Assembly (NCBI GenBank): GCA_030018505.1
Contig: JASEHO010000023.1
Location: 1 to 15,702 of the forward strand
Length of the DNA stretch: 15,702 nucleotides
Source: a bacterium
GTDB taxonomy: Bacteria; UBA9089; UBA9088; JAGUXG01
Reading direction: 5' to 3'
Below, in pieces: positions 7,533 to 13,396 of this stretch (position 1 is the stretch's first letter; every line of letters begins with the position of its first letter). Below the pieces are notes generated by a model. It was not told the origin of the DNA and searched no databases. It saw only the letters and a program-made list of their open reading frames with translations. The position numbers and the translations under genes are program-made.

Positions 7533-7547
7533 TAAGTTAGTCCGAAA

Positions 7548-7580
7548 ATAATAATACTGCCAAAACAGCTCTCTTTTCAA
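7548..7580 (-). promoter_or_regulatory. Possible promoter for the UbiD-family gene
   Basis: On the - strand, TTGAAA (7580-7575) and TATTAT (7556-7551) are 18 bases apart; a second overlapping TATTAT lies at 7553-7548. Transcription would start near 7544, giving a leader of roughly a dozen bases with no ribosome-binding site before the ATG at 7532. The match is moderate and the DNA is AT-rich. Confidence 0.35.
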
Positions 7581-7695
7581 TATTTTTTTTGTAACTTAAA
7601 TAACAGTTGCTTGCTCGGTATAGACATAAGGGAATATGGGAATTTAGCTCATTAAAAAAAATTTCAAGATTTTTTAAAAAGTGTGACCGCCGGCA

Positions 7696-7726
7696 TTGAC
7701 AAGACCATTTTTTTTATTTTTATAAT
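7696..7726 (+). promoter_or_regulatory. Promoter candidate upstream of the broken cohesin gene
   Basis: TTGACA (7696-7701) and TATAAT (7721-7726) are both perfect hexamers, but the 19-base spacer is longer than optimal. Transcription would start near 7733, giving a leader of about 70 bases that ends in AGGAGGA (7793-7799) and the ATG at 7804. It may also drive the vapB-like gene and the genes after it. Confidence 0.4.
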
Positions 7727-7803
7727 TGTTACAAAATAATGATAGACAATTTTTTAATTTAATGGTAATATTGTAGAATCTTAAAAATAAATAGGAGGAA
7801 AAA

Positions 7804-8604
7804 ATGAAAAAGTTTGGTTTGGTTGGTAGTAGTTTTGGGGATGATTTTGGGGGCAAGGGTGGATGCGGCAGGGACACTTTCCCTGACGGTTAATTGGGGA
7901 GGTGCGGCTGAGCAGGGGAGCGCGACAAGCGTTACGGCGACTGTGTCCAATATAAGGACAGATGCAATTTCTGGGGTAAATTATGAAATAATTTTGCCAC
8001 AGACCGATTTTGTCGAACTTTTTGTCGATGAGGTATCAAATTTGCCTTTGGTTTTGATATTGACGCAAGCGGGTTTGAGATTGTGAGGGTTGCTTCCGGC
8101 TCATTCCTTGTTGATGTTAGTAATCTTTTCTTGATAAGTCAGGATAGGACCACGGTTGGTATAGCCAGAAAGGAAGGCGGTGTGAGTGGTTCGGGATGCG
8201 TCGCCATCATTACCTTGAAGGCAATGGATGCGGGTTCAAGAAAGATCGGGCTGACCAATATCGCCGCGCAAGATTCGGGCCTTTCCATAATGGATATGAA
8301 TTCCCCTGATATTACGATCAATGTAGTTCCGCAGACAGCCGCTCTATCCGTCTTTGGTTCAAACTACATAGAGAACAGCAGCCTTATTCTGAATCTCAAC
8401 CTTCCCCAGAATGCTGATGTAAGCGTAAATGTCTATAACATCGTAGGTCAAAAGGTTTGATCCGTTGATACGAGAAGGGCAAGTGGAGTGAACACCCTTA
8501 AGATAAATATGGATGTAGCCACAGGCCTTTATTTCTATCAGGTAGAGGCAAGCTATGTAGGCGGCAAGAAGGATAAGGTGCTGGGAAGGGTTGTGGTGAG
8601 GTAA
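7804..8604 (+). pseudogene. Broken secreted cohesin-domain protein with C-terminal sorting-like domain
   Basis: A strong AGGAGGA site precedes ATG 7804, but that frame does not give a sensible protein. Removing one A from the five-A run at 7807-7811 yields a signal peptide (MKSLVWLVVVLGMILGARVDA). A cohesin-like domain follows (GTLSLTVNWGG...), shifts frame near 8036-8044, and continues as FAFGFDIDASGFEIVRVASG. The tail, LNLNLPQNADVSVNVYNIVG-QKV then DVATGLYFYQVEA, resembles a type A T9SS sorting or FlgD-like Ig domain and is cut by TGA at 8458-8460, where CGA (Arg) would fit. It then stays open to TAA at 8602-8604. Three lesions in about 267 codons make this a pseudogene unless they are sequence errors. 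The domain calls are by eye. Confidence 0.7.
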
Positions 8605-8641
8605 CGAATTATGAATATTAAATTATTGAGGGAGGGGTTAA

Positions 8642-8851
8642 ATGATCAAAAAAGCACTCTATAAAGAGATTTCAGGGCTTGCAAATAATGAAAAGATGAT
8701 TCTTCTCTCTAAGCTAATACTGGAACTCTCTCCATATATTGAGAGCAACCAAATGGTTAATATCTACAATATGAAAGGGGTAGGAAAAGAGGTTTGGGAA
8801 GGAATAGATGCCCAAGAATATGTCAATAAGGAAAGGGCATTATGGGAATAG
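8642..8851 (+). CDS. VapB-like antitoxin of a PIN-toxin pair
   Basis: This 69-residue protein lies immediately upstream of, and overlaps by 10 bases, a PIN-domain gene, the usual antitoxin-toxin layout. The C-terminal part NMKGVGKEVWEGIDAQEYVNKERALWE resembles the toxin-wrapping tail KGxGKExWxGIDxxEYV seen in many PIN-associated antitoxins. The N-terminal half (ALYKEISGLANNEKMILLSKLILEL) is helical and could be the dimerising or DNA-binding part; no clear ribbon-helix-helix motif is visible. A purine-rich ribosome-binding site (GAGGGAGGGG) precedes the ATG. It probably neutralises the next gene's product and represses its own operon, as family knowledge suggests. Confidence 0.75.
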   Translation: MIKKALYKEISGLANNEKMILLSKLILELSPYIESNQMVNIYNMKGVGKEVWEGIDAQEYVNKERALWE

Positions 8852-9288
8852 AGGGGGCGATTAGCGGACATAGAAGGATAATGTTTGATACCGCTTCAAT
8901 CATTTACTTTATTGAGGAACATAAAGATTTCGGTGGAATTACCGAAAAGATATTTAGGGTAATAAGGGATAATTCTGACTACAATGCTTTTTCATCAGTG
9001 ATTACACTTATAGAAGTTCTTGCGCAACCATTGAGAAGAGGACGGAAGGATATAGTTGAGAAATATCGGCAGTTTCTTCTGGGATCAAACAATTTTATCG
9101 CTTATTCCATAGATCCAATAATTGCAGAAAAGGCAGCAGAGTTGAGGGCACAATATGAAATAAAAACACCTGATGCCATACAGCTTGCAGTAGGAATAGA
9201 AAATAATGGAACGCTTTTTGTAACCAATGATAAAAATCTAAAAAGGATCGATGAAATAGAGGTGTTGGTGCTGGAAGAGCATTTATAG
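8842..9288 (+). CDS. PIN-domain toxin (VapC-like ribonuclease)
   Basis: This 148-residue PIN-domain protein is a predicted Mg2+-dependent endoribonuclease. The acidic active-site residues are all present: D16 (MFDTAS), E58 (TLIEVL), D111 (TPDAIQLA) and D130 (FVTNDKNL). Intact catalysis suggests a functional toxin. The ATG at 8842 lies in the last codons of the antitoxin; a second ATG at 8881 (MFDTAS) would give a more typical VapC start, so the first 13 residues are uncertain. The retropepsin-like protease gene begins 15 bases after its stop, so they probably share a transcript. The RNA target cannot be predicted. Confidence 0.88.
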   Translation: MGIEGAISGHRRIMFDTASIIYFIEEHKDFGGITEKIFRVIRDNSDYNAFSSVITLIEVLAQPLRRGRKDIVEKYRQFLLGSNNFIAYSIDPIIAEKAAELRAQYEIKTPDAIQLAVGIENNGTLFVTNDKNLKRIDEIEVLVLEEHL

Positions 9289-9303
9289 GTGGATGGAAGT
9301 AAA

Positions 9304-9738
9304 ATGGGTAGAATAACTGAAAAGCTGATCGTCCGGAATTATGTGGATGTGGCAACAAAAGACAAGGATCAAGTCCGCTCCGTAGAGGTTGATGCTATCG
9401 TGGATACAGGCGCAACCTATGTTTGTATTGGTAAAAAAGATATTGAAACCCTTGGGCTGCGGTTTCACAATACGGTAAATATCAAAACAGCCAATGGCCC
9501 GGCAAAGCGGAAGACCTTTGAGGGTGCTCAGATCGAACTAAATGGCCGCACCTTTGTGATGGAGGTGATGGAAAATGATGACGACACTCCGGCTTTAATT
9601 GGCTACCTATTATTGGAAGCGCTTGATTTTGTTGTTGATCCTAAGAGTCAGTCCGTTATCGGCAACCCTGCCCACGATGGCAAATGGGTGGCGGATATGT
9701 ATCGCTTGGCCACAGAGGAAATAAAAAGTAAAAATTAA
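9304..9738 (+). CDS. Retropepsin-like (clan AA) aspartic protease, copy 1
   Basis: This 144-residue protein has the retropepsin active-site pattern AIVDTGATYVCI with catalytic-type Asp34 (D34-T35-G36). A second conserved block, ALIGYLLLEALDFVVDP (97-113), corresponds to the hydrophobic-hydrophobic-Gly element of the retropepsin fold. With one DTG per chain it should act as a homodimer. It resembles the small prokaryotic clan AA proteases of unknown role (AF_0612-like). No signal peptide is seen, so it is probably cytosolic. ATG 9304 is preferred because GGATGGAAG lies just upstream; a GTG at 9289 would add five residues. It sits between vapC-like and the MNT-HEPN fusion, with gaps of 15 and 3 bases. 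Its substrate is unknown; an antitoxin or toxin is a reasonable guess. Confidence 0.8.
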   Translation: MGRITEKLIVRNYVDVATKDKDQVRSVEVDAIVDTGATYVCIGKKDIETLGLRFHNTVNIKTANGPAKRKTFEGAQIELNGRTFVMEVMENDDDTPALIGYLLLEALDFVVDPKSQSVIGNPAHDGKWVADMYRLATEEIKSKN

Positions 9739-9741
9739 AAG

Positions 9742-10623
9742 ATGCAAAAAGATATTGGGATTCAAATACAGAATAGGATAAAGCGGGTGCCTCTTGAGAT
9801 TGTCTCAGTGGTGTTATATGGCTCTTGGGCAAAGAAGATGAATCAGGAGGATTCGGATATTGATCTTTTGGTTGTGGCCAGGGGAATTCATTCAAGAAGG
9901 ATTAAAAGGGGCAAAGAGATAGCAGCCATAAAAAAAGGGTTTTCATTGGGACTGCCTTTGGACATTCTTTTAGTCACAGAAGAAGAAGCCAGGAGTAATT
10001 TTGAAAACTACAATCCTCTTTATCTTGATGTAGCGACCGAAGGAGAGATTATCTTTGATAAAGAGTTTATAAAACCCCTTATAAAAGAGACTGATAAGTA
10101 TATCCTTCTAAAGGGTGTTGAGAAATTGGATGACGGCTGGAGATTTCCTGTAGCTATGCGTTCGGCATCCTATCTCTCTGAGGTAAGCCAGAAGGATTTT
10201 GCCAGGGTTATGCTTGTCGATGGCGAGCGAGACTATCAAATTGGAGAAAAGCTTAAAGAAGAAGGCTTTTTTGACAAATCTGTCTATCATTTTCAACAGG
10301 CAGCAGAAAAAGCTATAAAATCTGTGTTGATCTCTTTTGGGATATTCAAGAAGACCCATTTTATTGGAGAGGTTCTTCTGGAAGAGATAGAAAAGGTAGA
10401 AGTAGAAAAAGAGTGGAAGGCTCGACTCAAAAAAATCGCTATAATAAATGAAGAGATAGAACCAGAGGTAAGTTTAAGCAGGTATCCTGGAATCGATCAT
10501 GGCAATATTTGGATTCCTTATGAAGAGTATCGCAAAGAAGATGCTACGGAGGCATCAAAAAAAACATTGATGGTTGTTGATACAGCAAAAGAATTTTATG
10601 AATATTGGTTTAAGGACAAATAA
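9742..10623 (+). CDS. MNT nucleotidyltransferase fused to HEPN domain
   Basis: The 293-residue protein joins two domains that are usually separate. Residues 1-115 form a minimal nucleotidyltransferase: GS at 27-28, D39 and D41 (GS-x10-DxD) and a third acidic residue D74 (LPLDILLV). Residues 160-290 form a HEPN domain with the typical helix YHFQQAAEKAIKSVL (182-196) and an R-x5-H stretch, R247 to H253 (RYPGIDH). MNT domains add AMP to HEPN toxins in the HepT/MntA family; here both would be in one chain, so it may be a self-modifying TA protein or a sugar/antibiotic nucleotidyltransferase-like HEPN protein. It starts 3 bases after the protease stop; no strong ribosome-binding site is present. 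Confidence 0.8.
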   Translation: MQKDIGIQIQNRIKRVPLEIVSVVLYGSWAKKMNQEDSDIDLLVVARGIHSRRIKRGKEIAAIKKGFSLGLPLDILLVTEEEARSNFENYNPLYLDVATEGEIIFDKEFIKPLIKETDKYILLKGVEKLDDGWRFPVAMRSASYLSEVSQKDFARVMLVDGERDYQIGEKLKEEGFFDKSVYHFQQAAEKAIKSVLISFGIFKKTHFIGEVLLEEIEKVEVEKEWKARLKKIAIINEEIEPEVSLSRYPGIDHGNIWIPYEEYRKEDATEASKKTLMVVDTAKEFYEYWFKDK

Positions 10624-10624
10624 A

Positions 10625-11011
10625 ATGAAAAAACTTATTGGACAACCATTTTTACTACTTACTACTTACTACTTACTACTTACTACTTCTTATGCAGCAA
10701 CCGTAAAGGTTGACCCATCAACCATCACTTGCACTTCTCTTAAGCCCTTCACAGTCGATATTGTGGCTGAGGGGTTTTCTGACCTTTATGGTGCCGCATT
10801 CCACCTTGTCTTTGACCCAGATTATGTTTCGGTTGTCTCCTGCAGAGAAGGGGGGCTGCTCAAATCAGACGGAAAACCGACCTTTGCTTATGCAGAAAAG
10901 CATTAATGGCAATAGTATAAAGATTGGGATTACAAGGAGGGGGATGACCAAATCTATGTTGCTCAAGGTGAGGGCTGGAAGAAGAGGGGCAAGGTAGGAA
11001 TAATCAGATAA
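10625..11011 (+). pseudogene. Broken, truncated cohesin-domain protein
   Basis: The ATG lies 1 base after the MNT-HEPN stop. The product has a signal peptide whose hydrophobic core (LLLTTYYLLLTTSYA) is encoded by five copies of a heptamer, then a cohesin-like start, DLYGAAFHLVFDPDYVSVVS, with EGGLLKSDGKPTF. The frame ends at 10906. The homology appears to continue in a second frame after about 10900 (INGNSIKIGITRRG) and a third after about 10943 (DDQIYVAQGEGWKKRGKVGIIR), ending at TAA 11009-11011. The domain lacks its second half. Two frameshifts plus truncation indicate decay, although a one-unit change in the heptamer run could also alter frame near the start. Confidence 0.6.
10654..10688 (+). 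repeat. Heptamer tandem repeat ACTACTT x5 in a signal-peptide region
   Basis: Five perfect ACTACTT units run from 10654 to 10688, within codons 10-22 of the second cohesin gene. Since 7 is not a multiple of 3, gain or loss of one unit would shift the reading frame. A similar five-unit heptamer array (CTCCCTA/CTCTCTA) lies at 15050-15084. Confidence 0.9.
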
Positions 11012-11017
11012 GATTAG

Positions 11018-11044
11018 CCACAGAGGACTTAAGAGACCACAGAG
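11018..11044. repeat. Short direct repeat CCACAGAG
   Basis: CCACAGAG occurs at 11018-11025 and 11037-11044, just after the broken cohesin gene and before the first MntA-like gene. Similar CACAGAGG-rich strings are, from memory, common low-complexity intergenic repeats in environmental bacteria. No function is assigned. Confidence 0.5.
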
Positions 11045-11082
11045 AAAGAAAAAATAAGAATGAAAGAACGGAAAAAATAAAG

Positions 11083-11472
11083 ATGAATATAGAATTGACC
11101 TCTCTTACTGATTACTTTGAAAAGAAAAAGGATGTCTTTGCATGCTACCTTTTTGGCTCTATGGCAAAAGATAAGGCATCTTGTGATTCAGATGTAGATA
11201 TTGCTGTTTTGCTTAAAGAGGAAAATAGAAGGTTGGAATTTACGATATGGCAAGATTTAGAAAATATCTTTAAAAGAGAGGTGGATGTGGTGATCCTGAA
11301 TCGTGCACCAGCAGTCCTTTCTTGGTCAATTATTAGAAAAGGTAAGCCTATTGCTATTAAAGAAAAGAGTAGGTTTTTAAATTTCCTTTTTGAGGTCTCG
11401 AATGAGGCAGAAGATTTTATTGAATTTAATTTAGATGCTTTAAGGAGAAAGAATGTTAGAAAGAGAAGATAG
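11083..11472 (+). CDS. MntA-like nucleotidyltransferase antitoxin, copy 1
   Basis: This 129-residue protein is a minimal nucleotidyltransferase of the MNT family. GS at 25-26 is followed by D37 and D39 (GS-x10-DxD in the DSDVDIAV stretch), and D68 (EVDVVIL) completes the metal-binding triad. In characterised MntA/HepT pairs, this enzyme AMPylates a Tyr in the partner HEPN toxin and silences it. The gene overlaps the next gene, a HEPN protein, by 20 bases. A basic tail (LRRKNVRKRR) encodes the overlap. The active-site residues are intact, so the protein is likely functional. Its own ribosome-binding site is weak (GAACGG). Confidence 0.88.
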   Translation: MNIELTSLTDYFEKKKDVFACYLFGSMAKDKASCDSDVDIAVLLKEENRRLEFTIWQDLENIFKREVDVVILNRAPAVLSWSIIRKGKPIAIKEKSRFLNFLFEVSNEAEDFIEFNLDALRRKNVRKRR

Positions 11473-11899
11473 AGAGCGTGTTTTGAGGATATTGGATTTT
11501 ATCTCCACTGAAATAGAGGATTTTGAAGCAAAGTTTACGAAGGTTGATTTTGCAGTCTATTCTAAAGATCGAGATTGCAGACGAAACTTAGAAAGGTGCA
11601 TTGAAAATATAGTCAACTCCTCTTTGGATCTGGCAAAGATAATTCTTATTACAGAAGATCTTTTAATACCTGATACATATGCCAAATACTTTCTTTCTCT
11701 GCATACAGCAGGATTGATCAATGAGGAAGACGCTTTATCGTTGGGTCAGACTGTTCGTCTGAGAAATATCCTTGCCCATGAGTATCTTGACATAAGATGG
11801 AGTTCCATAAAAGGCTTTCTTCATGAAGGATGGAAGATTCATCAGAGGCTTGCCAAGGTTGCTAAAGAATATCTGGATGAAAATAACGAGAAATACTAA
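11453..11899 (+). CDS. HepT-like HEPN toxin, copy 1
   Basis: This 148-residue protein is a HEPN-domain (DUF86-type) toxin, a predicted RNase partner of the preceding MNT gene. It has the diagnostic R-x4-H-x-Y motif RNILAHEY: R104 and H109 as catalytic residues and Y111 as the expected site of AMPylation by MntA. The mostly helical sequence and length fit the family. ATG 11453 follows AAGGAGA with good spacing and overlaps the MNT gene by 20 bases, so translation is probably coupled. The second protease gene begins 11 bases downstream. Confidence 0.88.
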   Translation: MLEREDRERVLRILDFISTEIEDFEAKFTKVDFAVYSKDRDCRRNLERCIENIVNSSLDLAKIILITEDLLIPDTYAKYFLSLHTAGLINEEDALSLGQTVRLRNILAHEYLDIRWSSIKGFLHEGWKIHQRLAKVAKEYLDENNEKY

Positions 11900-11910
11900 G
11901 GAGATATAAT

Positions 11911-12330
11911 ATGGGAGAGGTAAAGAAGAAGGTATTTCTTCAGAACTATGGAGAGATATTTGCGGCTGAAGCAGGCTACATAAAGAAAGAAGAGATTAAA
12001 GGGCTTGAAACAGAGGCAATGGTGGACACAGGATGCGTGATGTTGATGTTGCCTCAGGAAATGGTTGAAAAATTAGGGCTTTCAATATTGCGTCGGGCGA
12101 TTGTCACCTATGTAGATGAAAGGAAGGAAGAGAGGCCAATTGCAGGTTCCGTAAAGATTACGATAGACGACAGATTTATGATTACAGAAGCGATTGTTGG
12201 CCCACCACTCAGCGAACCGTTAATAGGTCAAGTTATATTGGAAGAACTTGATTTTGTTGTTGACTGCACCAATCAAACTGTAGGTCCAAGACCAGAATCA
12301 CCATATCTTCCACTTTTGAAGCTGAAGTAA
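11911..12330 (+). CDS. Retropepsin-like (clan AA) aspartic protease, copy 2
   Basis: This 139-residue protein is a second small retropepsin-like protein, related in layout to the one at 9304-9738. The active-site motif AMVDTGCVMLML holds Asp39 (D39-T40-G41), with Cys rather than the usual Ala/Ser after DTG. The C-terminal block PLIGQVILEELDFVVD (103-118) matches ALIGYLLLEALDFVVD of copy 1, which supports common ancestry. The rest has diverged strongly, so this is not a recent duplication. The ATG follows AAGGAG with good spacing. Neighbours are HepT-like (11 bases upstream) and MntA-like copy 2 (12 bases downstream). No signal peptide; a cytosolic homodimer is expected. Confidence 0.8.
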   Translation: MGEVKKKVFLQNYGEIFAAEAGYIKKEEIKGLETEAMVDTGCVMLMLPQEMVEKLGLSILRRAIVTYVDERKEERPIAGSVKITIDDRFMITEAIVGPPLSEPLIGQVILEELDFVVDCTNQTVGPRPESPYLPLLKLK

Positions 12331-12342
12331 AGAATAAAGAGA

Positions 12343-12762
12343 ATGAGCATAAAAGAGAGATGGAAGAGATTCAGGCCCTTGCCTGATAATTATAGAGAGA
12401 GGCTGGGCAGCATGCGGTTTGAGGACTTTGATATATCCCTGGCCTATCTCTTTGGTTCATCGACAAGAGAAAAGGGAGAAGATTTAGATATCGCTGTCTT
12501 GACCAAGGAGAAGGATTTAAGCAGACTTAGAGGAAAACTTTACGAGGTCATGAATTCACAAAGAATCGATCTTGTGAATCTAAAATCTGCGTCTTCTCTG
12601 CTTCGTTTTGAGGTAGTAAAAAATGGTGTACTCCTTTATAAAAAAGATGATGAGGAAGAGAATAGATTTGAACTTTCTGTCATTAAGAAATACCAGGATG
12701 CCGAAGTAAGAAGGAAGAGGCAAAGAGAAATGCTTTTTGAAAGGACGGAGAGATGGTCTTAA
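12343..12762 (+). CDS. MntA-like nucleotidyltransferase antitoxin, copy 2
   Basis: This 139-residue MNT-family protein carries GS at 38-39, D47 and D49 (DLDIAVL) and D76 (RIDLVNL). The loop between GS and DxD is only 7 residues (GS-x7-DxD), three shorter than in the other two MNT domains in this window, and the usual GSxA has become GSST. About 30 extra N-terminal residues precede the core. The C-terminal tail is rich in Arg, Lys and Glu. It overlaps the next HEPN gene by 10 bases, so it is probably that toxin's antitoxin. The short loop may alter ATP or target binding, but the catalytic acids remain. Confidence 0.84.
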   Translation: MSIKERWKRFRPLPDNYRERLGSMRFEDFDISLAYLFGSSTREKGEDLDIAVLTKEKDLSRLRGKLYEVMNSQRIDLVNLKSASSLLRFEVVKNGVLLYKKDDEEENRFELSVIKKYQDAEVRRKRQREMLFERTERWS

Positions 12763-13187
12763 AGTATGATTCTGTGCTGAACCGAGCAAAAGAGCTTGAT
12801 ACCATTCTTTGTGAGCTTGACAAATATCGTTCCAAAACAGAAGAAGAGATCGAAGCCTCTTTAAGCCTTAGGTGGATTATAGAAAGAGGATTGATTGCAG
12901 CCTCTGAGATGATTTTTGATATAGCCGATCATATTCTTTCAGGATCATTCGGTCTCTATCCCGATACATACGAAGATTCTTTGAAGTCTTTGAAAGAAAA
13001 TAGTGTTATCTCAGAGGATTTATACGAGAAGATAAAAGGGCTGGGAGGATTTCGGAATATCCTGATCCATGAGTATATAGGGATAGATGCCTCAGAGGTG
13101 TATAAGAATTTTATTGCAGCCTTTGAGGTGTTTCCATCGTTTTCCAAAGAAATCCAGGATTGGTTAAAATTGAAGGAGAAAATATGA
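12753..13187 (+). CDS. HepT-like HEPN toxin, copy 2
   Basis: This 144-residue HEPN (DUF86-type) protein carries the R-x4-H-x-Y motif RNILIHEY, with R101, H106 and Y108. It is therefore a predicted RNase toxin with an AMPylatable Tyr. It follows a good ribosome-binding site (GGACGGAG) inside the end of the MNT gene and overlaps it by 10 bases. Outside the RNIL-HEY motif it differs considerably from copy 1, suggesting separate acquisition or old divergence. Its stop overlaps the start of the broken RHS gene (ATG at 13184). Confidence 0.87.
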   Translation: MVLKYDSVLNRAKELDTILCELDKYRSKTEEEIEASLSLRWIIERGLIAASEMIFDIADHILSGSFGLYPDTYEDSLKSLKENSVISEDLYEKIKGLGGFRNILIHEYIGIDASEVYKNFIAAFEVFPSFSKEIQDWLKLKEKI

Positions 13188-13396
13188 AAAAGATAGTTTG
13201 TAGTTTGTTGTTTGGTTTGATTGCTCAAGCATCGGTTGCTCAGGAGCATTTGATTGATACGAGTAATGGATCATTTAATTTGGAGTATATGGATTTTCAT
13301 ATCCCTGAGAAAGGGATAGCCTTAGACTTGGGGAAAAAGGGGGAAAAAGGGAAGGGGGACAGAAACCTATTTCTATCTTGCGAATGGTCTGGGTAG
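13184..13396 (+). pseudogene. N-terminal fragment of an RHS-repeat protein
   Basis: The ATG, preceded by GAAGGAG, lies inside the last codons of the HepT-like gene. It opens a 70-residue frame with a signal peptide (MKKIVCSLLFGLIAQASVA) and then SNGSFNLEYMDFHIPEKGIALDL, which matches the start of the RHS/YD protein family (DFxIPxxGxxLxL). The typical continuation (RTYN and many YD repeats) is missing. The frame runs into a G/A-rich repeat, GKKGEKGKGDRN, and stops at 13394-13396. RHS core sequence resumes in another frame from about 13365. An internal deletion or recombination is inferred. Confidence 0.65.
13333..13371. repeat. G-rich decamer repeat with conserved tail, copy 2
   Basis: Two GAAAAAGGG-type decamers (GAAAAAGGGG at 13333-13342 and GAAAAAGGGA at 13343-13352) are followed by AGGGGGACAGAAACCTATTT. 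The tail shares 17 of 18 positions with the copy at 5941-5989. It lies exactly where the RHS N-terminal fragment meets the RHS core, so it marks the rearrangement junction. Confidence 0.55.

Noticed and set aside
7532..7580. TTG start at 7580 for the UbiD-family gene
   Set aside because: It adds 16 residues (MKRELFWQYYYFRTNL) not typical of the family, while the ATG at 7532 gives the usual N-terminus.
7804..8604. TGA at 8458-8460 as a recoded sense codon
   Set aside because: Conserved rplP and rpsQ end in TGA at the expected length, so TGA is a normal stop here, and the same gene has two other frame breaks.
10654..10688. Heptamer array as a CRISPR fragment
   Set aside because: The units are 7 bases with no spacers and lie within a coding frame; no cas gene is present.
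8642..13187. Integron cassette array as the source of the TA cluster
   Set aside because: Gaps between genes are 1-15 bases or overlaps, leaving no room for attC sites, and no integrase is present.
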